DNA of 26,916 nt from DASQHM01 sp035632095 (GTDB lineage Bacteria; Pseudomonadota; Alphaproteobacteria; Ferrovibrionales; Ferrovibrionaceae), in contig DASQHM010000225.1 of the NCBI GenBank assembly GCA_035632095.1, positions 1 to 26,916 of the forward strand, read 5' to 3'. Position 1 is the stretch's first letter; each line of letters opens with the position of its first letter. The position numbers were made by a program, and so were the translations under genes. Shown here one piece after another: positions 16,279 to 22,916 of this stretch. The notes under the pieces were generated by a model, which was not told the origin of the DNA, searched no databases, and was given only the letters and a program-made list of their open reading frames with translations.

Positions 16279-17652
16279 ATGACCGCAACAAATCACGATA
16301 CCGCTTCCGCGCGCATCAACGGCAAACGCGACGTCGCCTCGCCGGTTCCCGGTTCCCTGTATCGCTTCGCAAGCGCCGTTTGGTCGACGGTCATGGGCGG
16401 CTTCCACCACGTGGAAGCCAATATCGTGCCGGTCTGCATCTGCGGCGCGATCATGTTCCCGGTCTATTGGCTGGTTTGGAAATTCCTGTTTCCGCAACCG
16501 TACGAGAACTTGACGCTCCGCTTGATCGGATCGGCCTGGTGCCTGCTGATCGCCGCCAACAGCTGGTGGCCGGCATCGACCCGCCGGCACCTCCCGGTCG
16601 TCTGGCTCGCGATGCTGCTCTATGCGTTGCCGTTCTTCTTCACGTTCATGCTGCTTCAGAACAACACCTCCGACATCTGGATCATGTCCACTCTGTCGGC
16701 CCTGTTCCTGCTGGTGCTGCTGGTGGACTGGATCAGCTTGATCGTGCTGTTCGTCGTCGGATCGCTGATCGGATGGCTGGTGCACCAGGCGGTGTCACCG
16801 GAATTGACGGCGATGAACCTCTACGTCGAATTCGTGCCGATTTTCCTGTTCGCGGTGATCTCGGGCACCGTGTTCAACTACAAGGCGGCCGGCTTCCGCC
16901 AAGCCGCGGAACGCGCCCGGACCGAGGTCGCCAAGCTTCTGGCCAAGGAACTGCAATCGCCGCTTGTCAGCATCCGCACCCATGGCGCGAGCCTTGCCAA
17001 ACTCATTCCGATCATGGTTCAGACGTATTTGAATCGTGGCACTCAGCAGCCGCGGGACGCCGCGCTGGAAGAGCCGCAATTGCGCGCACTGGAGCGCGTG
17101 CCCGGCCGCATCGACGAGGCCGTCGAGCAGATCAACGGGATCATCGATACGCTGCTCGTGCAGGGCGGCGAACAGGACCTCGAGGGCGGGCCGACGCGGA
17201 CGCTTTCGATCGCGCATTGCCTCGATGAGGCGATCGCGCGCCTGCCGCTCCGCCCCGATCTTGAACGGAACCGAATCGTCTTCCTGCGCGACAACGAATT
17301 TCGCGTGCACGGCTCGCCGGCCCTGATCTCCCGCGTGCTCGCAGGCATCCTGGAAACATCGCTCGGCGGCATCCAAAATCGCGGTAGTGCCCGCCTGATT
17401 ATCGAACTCGGCGGAACCGGCCGCTGGAACTACGTGCGCCTGAAGGATTCCGCTTCGGAACTACGCGCCAAGACCCAAGCCCGGATGCTGCGATTCGGCC
17501 TGGCGCGCACCGACAAGGATTTGGGCAGCCGGCCAGAGCTTGCTTTCGCCAAGCTGGTCCTCGAGCGGATGGGCGGATCGATGACCCGCACCATCGAATT
17601 CGGCCGCACCGCGGATGTGGTGCTCTGGTTCCCGAAGCTCGGCGCCGCCTGA
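16279..17652 (+). CDS. CqsS-like alpha-hydroxyketone autoinducer receptor with degenerate histidine kinase domain
   Basis: A 457-residue membrane protein. Residues about 45-200 form six helices that match the sensor region of Vibrio CqsS (receptor for CAI-1): FPVYWLVWKFLFPQPYENLTLR, LPFFFTFMLLQNN and IWIMSTLSALFLLVLLVD keep the same spacing and aromatic pattern. The C-terminal half aligns with the CqsS kinase but has lost its chemistry. The H-box HEMRNPL is AKELQSPL with Lys223 at the phospho-His position. The N-box Asn residues are Gly356 and Thr360. The G1 box DNGxGI is DSASEL (390-395). The G2 box GLGL is RPEL (about 418-421). There is no receiver domain, unlike Vibrio CqsS. It probably binds the signal made by the adjacent synthase but cannot phosphorylate by the known mechanism. 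Its gene converges on the synthase with 21 bp between stops. Confidence 0.85.
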   Translation: MTATNHDTASARINGKRDVASPVPGSLYRFASAVWSTVMGGFHHVEANIVPVCICGAIMFPVYWLVWKFLFPQPYENLTLRLIGSAWCLLIAANSWWPASTRRHLPVVWLAMLLYALPFFFTFMLLQNNTSDIWIMSTLSALFLLVLLVDWISLIVLFVVGSLIGWLVHQAVSPELTAMNLYVEFVPIFLFAVISGTVFNYKAAGFRQAAERARTEVAKLLAKELQSPLVSIRTHGASLAKLIPIMVQTYLNRGTQQPRDAALEEPQLRALERVPGRIDEAVEQINGIIDTLLVQGGEQDLEGGPTRTLSIAHCLDEAIARLPLRPDLERNRIVFLRDNEFRVHGSPALISRVLAGILETSLGGIQNRGSARLIIELGGTGRWNYVRLKDSASELRAKTQARMLRFGLARTDKDLGSRPELAFAKLVLERMGGSMTRTIEFGRTADVVLWFPKLGAA

Positions 17653-17653
17653 A

Positions 17654-17666
17654 CGGCGAAGCGCCG
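17654..17666. terminator. Short hairpin between the converging receptor and synthase genes
   Basis: The 21-bp gap holds a 5-bp stem (CGGCG/CGCCG) with a 3-nt loop. It lies exactly between the two stops and could act on both strands. A few A residues follow on the plus strand, but there is no T run after the stem on either strand, so efficiency is doubtful and converging transcripts may overlap. Confidence 0.35.
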
Positions 17667-17673
17667 AAAATCT

Positions 17674-18924
17674 CTAGATCAGGCCTGTCTCGCGGCGCAC
17701 CGCCGCGCAAGACTCAATGACGTGATCGAGCTGGGCGCGCGACATGGTCGCGCTCACGGTGAGACGCACCAACGAGCGCGCCTTCGGCGTCGCCGGCGCG
17801 CAGAACACCGCCCCGAACACATTGCGCGCTTCGAGACGATCGCGCAGTTCCGCCGTCCTAGCCTCGGTCCCGGCCACTAGGGCGATGATCGGCGAATCAT
17901 TCGAAGCGATATGGCACCCGGCCTCGGACAATCCCCCGCGCAGATAATTCGCGTTGTCCCGGAGATTGTCGCGGCGCCATTCGTCGTCGCGGACGGCATT
18001 GAGCGTCGCCAGGAATCCGGCGGTCTCGTACGGCAGCACGGCCGAGCTGAAAATCGCCGGACGCGACTGGTATCGGAAGAACTCGAGCGCCTTCGACGAT
18101 CCGGCCACGATGCCGCCGCGGCCGACGAAAGCCTTCGAAAGGCTCATGGTGCGGAAATGCACGCGCTCCGTCAGGCCGAGCTCGGCGGTCAATCCGGCAC
18201 CGGCCGGACCGCGAAGGCCGGCGGCATGGGACTCGTCCGCCACCACCATGCAACCGTGCCGGTCGGCGATGTCCACAACCTCTTCGAGCGGGCACACGTC
18301 GCCGTTGGTGCTGTAGACGGTGTCGACGGTGATCAGTCCCGGGCCGTAGCGGCGAACCGTCGCCTCAAGATTGTCGGCGTCGTTGTGGCGGAACGGGCGC
18401 GCCTTGGCGCCGGCGCTGTGAACGCCTTGCCAAATCGACGCGTGGGCGAACAGATCGACGTAAACCGGCATGGCCGTATCGGCGAGCGTCTGGACCAGTC
18501 CATCGTTCGCCGCCCAACCCGACTGGCAGAGCACCGTCGCCTCGGAGCCGAGATAATCGGCCATCGCGGCTTCATATTCGCCGTGAATGTCCAGGTATTG
18601 AGTGTAGACGCCGGACATAAAGACATCGCCGGAGTTATCGTGCAGGGCGGAAACGATCGCGGCGATGATTCGTGGATCGCGGCCAAGAGATAGGTAATCG
18701 TTGTTCGCCATTACAATGGCGGAAGGACCGGGCCGCTTGCCGACAGTGATGTGATGTTCGGCGTAGTCTTGCTTCCACTCGCGAATCCGGCGCCCAAGCG
18801 ATTGGAGCTCTTGCCCGCCACGAGTCTTCAGAGCCAAAAGGCTTGTTGTTTGTCCGGATGGAGACACGGAACCCCGCCCTGGTACCGATTCGACGCAACG
18901 CAACATGGTAAACGATACAACCAT
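17674..18924 (-). CDS. cqsA: Alpha-hydroxyketone quorum-sensing autoinducer synthase (CqsA/LqsA-like)
   Basis: A 416-residue PLP-dependent enzyme of the alpha-oxoamine synthase family, which condenses an acyl-CoA with an amino acid or SAM to make the CAI-1/LAI-1 class of hydroxyketone signals. CqsA-specific blocks are clear: QSGWAANDGLVQTL (134-147), YVDLFAHASIWQG (155-167), GPGLITVDTVYSTNGDVCPL (194-213), VADESHAAG with Asp230 and His233, VHFRTMSLSKAF with the PLP lysine Lys264, PAIFSSAVLPYETAG (289-303) and VFGAVFCAPATPK (369-381). These separate it from glycine C-acetyltransferase and AONS enzymes. Vibrio CqsA is about 389 residues; the extra length is an N-terminal tail of about 25 residues. 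ATG 18924 follows a weak GAAGAAG site, and ATG 18906 is an alternative. The upstream region carries repeat and dyad motifs, consistent with regulated expression. Confidence 0.92.
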   Translation of the reverse strand: MVVSFTMLRCVESVPGRGSVSPSGQTTSLLALKTRGGQELQSLGRRIREWKQDYAEHHITVGKRPGPSAIVMANNDYLSLGRDPRIIAAIVSALHDNSGDVFMSGVYTQYLDIHGEYEAAMADYLGSEATVLCQSGWAANDGLVQTLADTAMPVYVDLFAHASIWQGVHSAGAKARPFRHNDADNLEATVRRYGPGLITVDTVYSTNGDVCPLEEVVDIADRHGCMVVADESHAAGLRGPAGAGLTAELGLTERVHFRTMSLSKAFVGRGGIVAGSSKALEFFRYQSRPAIFSSAVLPYETAGFLATLNAVRDDEWRRDNLRDNANYLRGGLSEAGCHIASNDSPIIALVAGTEARTAELRDRLEARNVFGAVFCAPATPKARSLVRLTVSATMSRAQLDHVIESCAAVRRETGLI

Positions 18925-18943
18925 TGCGGTACTTCTTCACTAC

Positions 18944-19005
18944 AAAATTCTCACGTTTGTGACGGCCGTGACATTCCTGCACGCCGCCCGGAAATTTACG
19001 TTTGT
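18944..19005. promoter_or_regulatory. Direct repeats and dyad in the synthase upstream region
   Basis: The 128-155 bp between the synthase and the divergent HTH gene is AT-rich. The 8-mer ACGTTTGT occurs at 18953-18960 and again at 18998-19005, each preceded by AAATT, with 45 bp between starts (about four helical turns). The first copy overlaps a dyad TCAC-N4-GTGA (18951-18962), the kind of half-site pair bound by dimeric regulators. These may be operators controlling either gene. The binding protein is unknown. Confidence 0.4.
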
Positions 19006-19015
19006 TCACGACCCC

Positions 19016-19023
19016 TTAACCAT
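19016..19023 (+). promoter_or_regulatory. TTAACCAT motif upstream of the small HTH gene
   Basis: This octamer resembles the half-site motif reported for CtrA-controlled promoters in Caulobacter. It lies 37-64 bp before the two possible starts of the small HTH gene and about 92 bp upstream of the divergent synthase. An 8-mer alone is weak evidence; it gains interest from the perfect CtrA-type site before the receptor gene. Confidence 0.35.
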
Positions 19024-19079
19024 CTCCGCCCTAGGCTTTTCCGAGCCACAAAATGCTCGGCGAAGGAAGGCGGCGGAAC

Positions 19080-19325
19080 GTGGGGACCAGCCAGATCAAA
19101 CTAGTTGTCCACAGCCCAAACGTCCCGGATGAAAGTCCGCGCGACGTCATCGACTGTGCATTGCAGACTTTGGGCGAACCGGCCGAGCGCGTGTCGCTGG
19201 CGGTCGGGTTGCCGCGCAACTACTTGCGCCTTTATTTGCAAAACCGGCTGCCGCGAATTTTGCCGGTTCACGTTCGCCGGCGCCTCGCGGACTATCTCGG
19301 TGTGCCCGAGACGGCCCTGCGCTGA
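19080..19325 (+). CDS. Small HTH-like protein between the synthase and histidine kinase genes
   Basis: An 81-residue protein. The GTG at 19080 is preferred because AAGGAAGG lies 9 nt upstream; the in-frame ATG at 19053 has no ribosome binding site and would add MLGEGRRRN. The C-terminal half (ERVSLAVGLPRNYLRLYLQN, then LPVHVRRRLADYLGVPETAL) has the look of a Cro/CI-type helix-turn-helix: a short helix, a turn at GLPRN, a recognition-like helix, and a final helix ending in LGVPExxL. I cannot name a closer family. It is transcribed away from the synthase gene and converges on the intact histidine kinase. A role as transcriptional regulator of the quorum-sensing locus is plausible from position and fold, but it is inference. 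Confidence 0.6.
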   Translation: MGTSQIKLVVHSPNVPDESPRDVIDCALQTLGEPAERVSLAVGLPRNYLRLYLQNRLPRILPVHVRRRLADYLGVPETALR

Positions 19326-19354
19326 CCCGCTAGAGTTGCGCCCGAGGATGTGAG

Positions 19355-19375
19355 GGCGGGCGATCAACGCCCGCC
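19355..19375. terminator. Strong GC hairpin between converging HTH and histidine kinase genes
   Basis: A perfect 8-bp stem (GGCGGGCG/CGCCCGCC) with a 5-nt loop (ATCAA) sits in the 60-bp gap between two converging stops. The position and symmetry fit a bidirectional terminator. It lacks a T run, so it may act by stalling or together with Rho. Confidence 0.55.
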
Positions 19376-19385
19376 ATTGGGCGGA

Positions 19386-20762
19386 TCAGGCCGCCATGAC
19401 CCGATGGGGCGGAAGCGTCACCTCGGCCGAAGTGCCGACGGCAATCTCGCTGACCAGACGGAACTGACCGTCGTGCATCTCCACCAGCGACTTGACCAGC
19501 GGCAAGCCGAGGCCCGTGCCGGCGTATTTGCGCGTCTGGGAAGACTCGAGCTGTCCGAAAGCCTCCATCGCCTTCGGAATGTCGGCGGGCGACATGCCGA
19601 TGCCGTTGTCCTGCACCTTGATGCACACGCCGCCTTGATCGACGCGGCAAACGTCGATCATCACCTTGCCGCCGATCGGCGTGAACTTCACCGAGTTCGA
19701 CAGCAGGTTCAGCAGCACCTGCTTGATCGCGCGTTCGTCGCCGTGAATGACCGGCGGCGGCGTCGGCACCTGCGACACCAGCGTCACGCCGGATTGCTCG
19801 GCGCGGTTGGCGACAAGCGCCACCGAGGCGTTGACCACCTCGCCCAGATCCACGCGGCCTTCCTTCAATTCGAATTTGCCTGCCTCGATCTTCGATAGAT
19901 CGAGAATGTCGTTGATGATTTCGAGAAGATGCACGCCGCTGCGATGGATATCGTGAGCGTATTCCATGTAGCGCGGCAAGGCGTTCTCGCCGAGCATCTG
20001 GCCTTTGATGATCTCGGAGAAACCGATGATCGCGTTGAGCGGCGTGCGAAGCTCATGGCTCATATTGGCGATGAATTCCGACTTGGCCGCATTGGCGGCT
20101 TGCGCTTGAACAGTGGCCTGTGCAAGGTCGAAACGTAAGCGCAGGCTTTCGAACAACAGGCGATTGATGTGGCGTGCGCCGATCCCGAGCACGGCGGCAT
20201 AAAAGATGGTGACGCTCACGGTCATGGGCGTAATCAGGTTGTGCCAGATCAGCGACACCAGTAGCACGAGCACGACCGCCGCCAATGAGCTGAGCGCGGC
20301 GGGAAGGAAGCTCGCCATCGCGACCGTATCGACGGCGGCGACCCCGGCGATGGTGGCAATGAGCAGCATCTGATGGGTTGCCGTATCGGAGGGCCAAAGC
20401 ACCAGAGTGGCGGTGCCCCAGAGCAGGTCGCCGCCGATGCCGACCGCGGTGAACAGCGCGGCCCAGACGCGCGCATCGCCGATCGCATCCATGCTAGACC
20501 GGTAACGCTGCCAGAAGATGGCGCGCGCGCCGGCCAGAGCCCAGGTCGCCAGAATCCACAGCGCGATGGCATCGTGCGGCACGTGCCCGAACAGAGCGAC
20601 GCCGATCAAGCCGGCCGCAAGCGGATGCAAGGCGAAGCTGAGCGCGGTGCCGCGCCGCAAATATGCGACTTGCTCATGGAGAACTTGATCGGCGACATCA
20701 TGAGCGGCGTTGGTAGGGGGCGCCGCCGCAGTCGGTTGCCGCAATCCCGTCGGTTCCTGCAT
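19386..20762 (-). CDS. Membrane sensor histidine kinase, PleC/DivJ-like catalytic core
   Basis: A 458-residue transmembrane kinase. Residues about 40-195 contain six or so hydrophobic segments with no recognisable extracytoplasmic domain. The catalytic half is complete: H-box MSHELRTPLNAIIGFSEII with His236, N-box VLLNLLSNSVKF with Asn352 and Asn356, G1 box DNGIGM (385-390), and G2 box GTGLGL (415-420). The HisKA region (DIHRSGVHLLEIINDILDLS, KIEAGKFEL) is of the alphaproteobacterial PleC/DivJ type, which in Caulobacter acts on DivK and PleD and so on CtrA. There is no receiver domain and no response regulator gene in the window, so it is an orphan. It converges on the small HTH gene. Beside a kinase-dead receptor, it is a candidate for the missing catalytic partner, which is inference. 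The ATG at 20762 has a poor ribosome binding site. Confidence 0.9.
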   Translation of the reverse strand: MQEPTGLRQPTAAAPPTNAAHDVADQVLHEQVAYLRRGTALSFALHPLAAGLIGVALFGHVPHDAIALWILATWALAGARAIFWQRYRSSMDAIGDARVWAALFTAVGIGGDLLWGTATLVLWPSDTATHQMLLIATIAGVAAVDTVAMASFLPAALSSLAAVVLVLLVSLIWHNLITPMTVSVTIFYAAVLGIGARHINRLLFESLRLRFDLAQATVQAQAANAAKSEFIANMSHELRTPLNAIIGFSEIIKGQMLGENALPRYMEYAHDIHRSGVHLLEIINDILDLSKIEAGKFELKEGRVDLGEVVNASVALVANRAEQSGVTLVSQVPTPPPVIHGDERAIKQVLLNLLSNSVKFTPIGGKVMIDVCRVDQGGVCIKVQDNGIGMSPADIPKAMEAFGQLESSQTRKYAGTGLGLPLVKSLVEMHDGQFRLVSEIAVGTSAEVTLPPHRVMAA

Positions 20763-21152
20763 CGCTCGCGCGGCCCCCTAAGTGCCGATGACCGGCATGC
20801 CATGTGCCGATCCGGGGGCGGGGTCGCCGGCGCCGCCGCGCGCAATGCGCGCATAAGCTGCCGTGGTCAGCGCTCCCCCACCACCGGATTAATAATTGAG
20901 CGTAAAGGGTTAACGAACGGCTAACCGAATGCTGTCCTATGCGGTCGCGCTATAGCCGCAAGTCCTTGAAATTTCTAACCCCGACGGCCGAATAGCGGGG
21001 CTCTGCCAGAGCGGCCGGGAACAATCATGCGAGTTGTAGATTTTCGTGGAGACCATCGCCATGCGTGGCGTCGACAACTGTTCACCGCCCCGCCCCACCG
21101 CTCTACTCGCTCCGGATGAGGACTTTCTCGCGGCCCGCCTGCCGAACCGCGG
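20763..21152. promoter_or_regulatory. 390-bp intergenic region upstream of the histidine kinase
   Basis: No convincing gene is present. The kinase promoter should lie on the minus strand here, probably within the AT-rich patch at 20888-20930. An imperfect hairpin (outer arms CGGCC 20985-20989 and GGCCG 21013-21017, inner arms GCTCT/AGAGC at 21000-21012) lies about 135 bp beyond the stop of the acyl-CoA synthetase and may mark the end of that operon's transcript. It has no T run. A plus-strand frame from GTG 21046 is antisense to the synthetase gene and was not accepted. Confidence 0.4.
20910..20925 (-). promoter_or_regulatory. CtrA-like site (one mismatch) upstream of the histidine kinase
   Basis: The sequence reads TTAAC-N6-CTAAC, that is TTAA-N7-CTAA, one base from the TTAA-N7-TTAA consensus. 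It lies about 148 bp upstream of the histidine kinase start, in the most AT-rich part of the gap. Support comes mainly from the similar motifs upstream of the other genes in this locus. Confidence 0.35.
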
Positions 21153-22916
21153 TCAGGCCGTCTTCGCTTCGGTCAGGCTGAGTTCGCGCATCATCACCTG
21201 CCGCATCTGGAATTTCTGCGGCTTGCCCGTCGCGGTGATCGGAAACTCGGGCACGAAGCGGATGTGGCGCGGGATCTTGTAGTGCGCGATCTGCCCTTGC
21301 ACGAACGCCTTGATTTCCTCGACGGTCGCCGATTGTCCCGGTTTCAGCATGATCCAGGCGCAGACCTCTTCGCCGTAGCGCGCGTCCGGCACGCCGAAGA
21401 CTTGCACGTCCTGGATCTTGGGATGGCGCATCAGGTATTCCTCGATTTCGCGCGGATAGACGTTTTCTCCGCCCCGAATCAACATGTCCTTTACCCGGCC
21501 GACGATATTGCAATAGCCCTGCTCGTCGATGGTCGCCAGATCGCCGGTGTGCATCCAGCCCGACGCGTCGACCGCTTCCGCCGTGCGCTCCGGATCGTCC
21601 CAATAGCCACGCATCACCGAATAGCCCCGCGTGCACAGCTCGCCCGATTGCCCGACCGGAACGATGCGGCCGTAAGCATCCACGATCTTCACTTCCACAT
21701 GCGGGTGAATGCGCCCCACCGTCGAAACGCGGCGCTCGATGGGATCGTCGATCTGCGACTGGAACGAAATCGGCGCGGTCTCCGTCATGCCGTAGGCGAT
21801 GGTGATTTCGCGCATATGCATGGTGTCGATCAGCCGGCGCATGGTTTCGATCGGGCACGGCGCGCCCGCCATGATGCCGGTGCGCAGGCTCGACGTGTCG
21901 TAGTCGGCGAAATTGGGATGGTCGAGTTCGGCGATGAACATGGTGGGCACGCCATGCAACGCCGTGCATTTATAGCGCTGGATGGCGTCGAGCGTGGCTT
22001 CCGTATCGAAGGCTTCGCTAGGGAATACCATGGTCGCGCCGGTCGCGGCGGAGACCAGCACGCCCAGGACCATGCCGAAGCAATGGTAGAGCGGCACGGG
22101 TATGCAGAGCCTGTCGGCGGGGCCGAGCCGCATGGCCTGGCCGGTGTAGCGGGCGTTGTTGACGATGCTGAAGTGGCTGAGCGTAGCGCCCTTCGGCGAT
22201 CCGGTGGTGCCGCTGGTGAATTGGATATTGATCGCATCATCGGGATCAAGGGCTGCGGCCAGCGCCTCGATGCGCCCGCGATGTCCGGGCCCGCCGAGCT
22301 TCACAAGATCCGCGTACGACATGGCGCCCTTCGGCAGCGGCCCTTCGCCCAACACAACGAGATGCTTCAAATGCGGCAGCCGGTCTGGCGGCAGGGTGAG
22401 CGGGTCTGCGACGCGCCCTTCGGGCCGAAGCTCGCGCAGCATGGCGAGATAGTCGCTCGACTTCAGCGAGCGCGCGGTGATCAAGGCCTTGCAGCGTACC
22501 TTGTTGAGCGCGTATTCCAGTTCGGACGTCCGGTAGGCCGGATTGATATTGACCAGGATGGCGCCGATGCGCGCGGTGCCGAATTGCACGTAGATCCATT
22601 CCGGACGATTGGGCGCCCAGATGCCGACCCGGTCGCCGCGTTTGATGCCGAGCGCCAGAAGCCCGGCCGCCACGTCATCGGCGCGCTTGCGCAGGTCATA
22701 CCATGAGATTGAGAGACGCTCGGCGGCGAAGATCGCTGCGTCCGCAGCTCCGTACCGCGTGCAGGCGCGATCCAGCAGCTGCGACACGGTCATGAACTTG
22801 AGCTGATCGTCGGAAGGCCCGGCGACGTAGGACACGCCGCCTTGCGGCCGCAGCTCGTCGTCGGAGCCGGACTGGATCCAGGAAGAACTGAACGGGTTGC
22901 GCCCGGTCGCGCTCAC
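21153..22916 (-). CDS. AMP-dependent acyl-CoA synthetase
   Basis: A 587-residue adenylate-forming ligase that activates a carboxylic acid with ATP and CoA. The P-loop-like motif FTSGTTGSPKG is at residues 233-243, YGMTET follows near residue 365, the hinge region contains GWMHTGDLATIDEQGY and GRVKDMLIRGGENVYPREIEE, and the catalytic lysine is in ITATGKPQK near the C-terminus. Length and motifs fit the medium/long-chain or aryl-CoA synthetase branch (FadD3/AliA-like); the exact acid cannot be read. The ATG overlaps the stop of the amidase fusion gene by 4 bp (ATGA), so it is translationally coupled and last in the Liv operon. The likely job is to turn the acid released by the amidase into a CoA thioester for catabolism. 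Confidence 0.92.
   Translation of the reverse strand: MSATGRNPFSSSWIQSGSDDELRPQGGVSYVAGPSDDQLKFMTVSQLLDRACTRYGAADAAIFAAERLSISWYDLRKRADDVAAGLLALGIKRGDRVGIWAPNRPEWIYVQFGTARIGAILVNINPAYRTSELEYALNKVRCKALITARSLKSSDYLAMLRELRPEGRVADPLTLPPDRLPHLKHLVVLGEGPLPKGAMSYADLVKLGGPGHRGRIEALAAALDPDDAINIQFTSGTTGSPKGATLSHFSIVNNARYTGQAMRLGPADRLCIPVPLYHCFGMVLGVLVSAATGATMVFPSEAFDTEATLDAIQRYKCTALHGVPTMFIAELDHPNFADYDTSSLRTGIMAGAPCPIETMRRLIDTMHMREITIAYGMTETAPISFQSQIDDPIERRVSTVGRIHPHVEVKIVDAYGRIVPVGQSGELCTRGYSVMRGYWDDPERTAEAVDASGWMHTGDLATIDEQGYCNIVGRVKDMLIRGGENVYPREIEEYLMRHPKIQDVQVFGVPDARYGEEVCAWIMLKPGQSATVEEIKAFVQGQIAHYKIPRHIRFVPEFPITATGKPQKFQMRQVMMRELSLTEAKTA

Noticed and set aside
17674..18924. Reading the PLP enzyme as glycine C-acetyltransferase or 8-amino-7-oxononanoate synthase
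   Set aside because: The blocks YVDLFAHASIWQG, VYSTNGDVCPL, PAIFSSAVLPYE and VFGAVFCAPAT are specific to CqsA/LqsA, and the adjacent gene encodes a CqsS-like receptor.
21046..21282. A 78-codon plus-strand frame from a GTG
   Set aside because: Most of it is antisense to the C-terminus of the acyl-CoA synthetase, and no domain or convincing ribosome binding site supports it.
21264..22706. A 480-codon plus-strand open frame opposite the acyl-CoA synthetase gene
   Set aside because: The composition is His/Arg-rich and low in motifs; the minus strand has complete adenylate-forming enzyme motifs.
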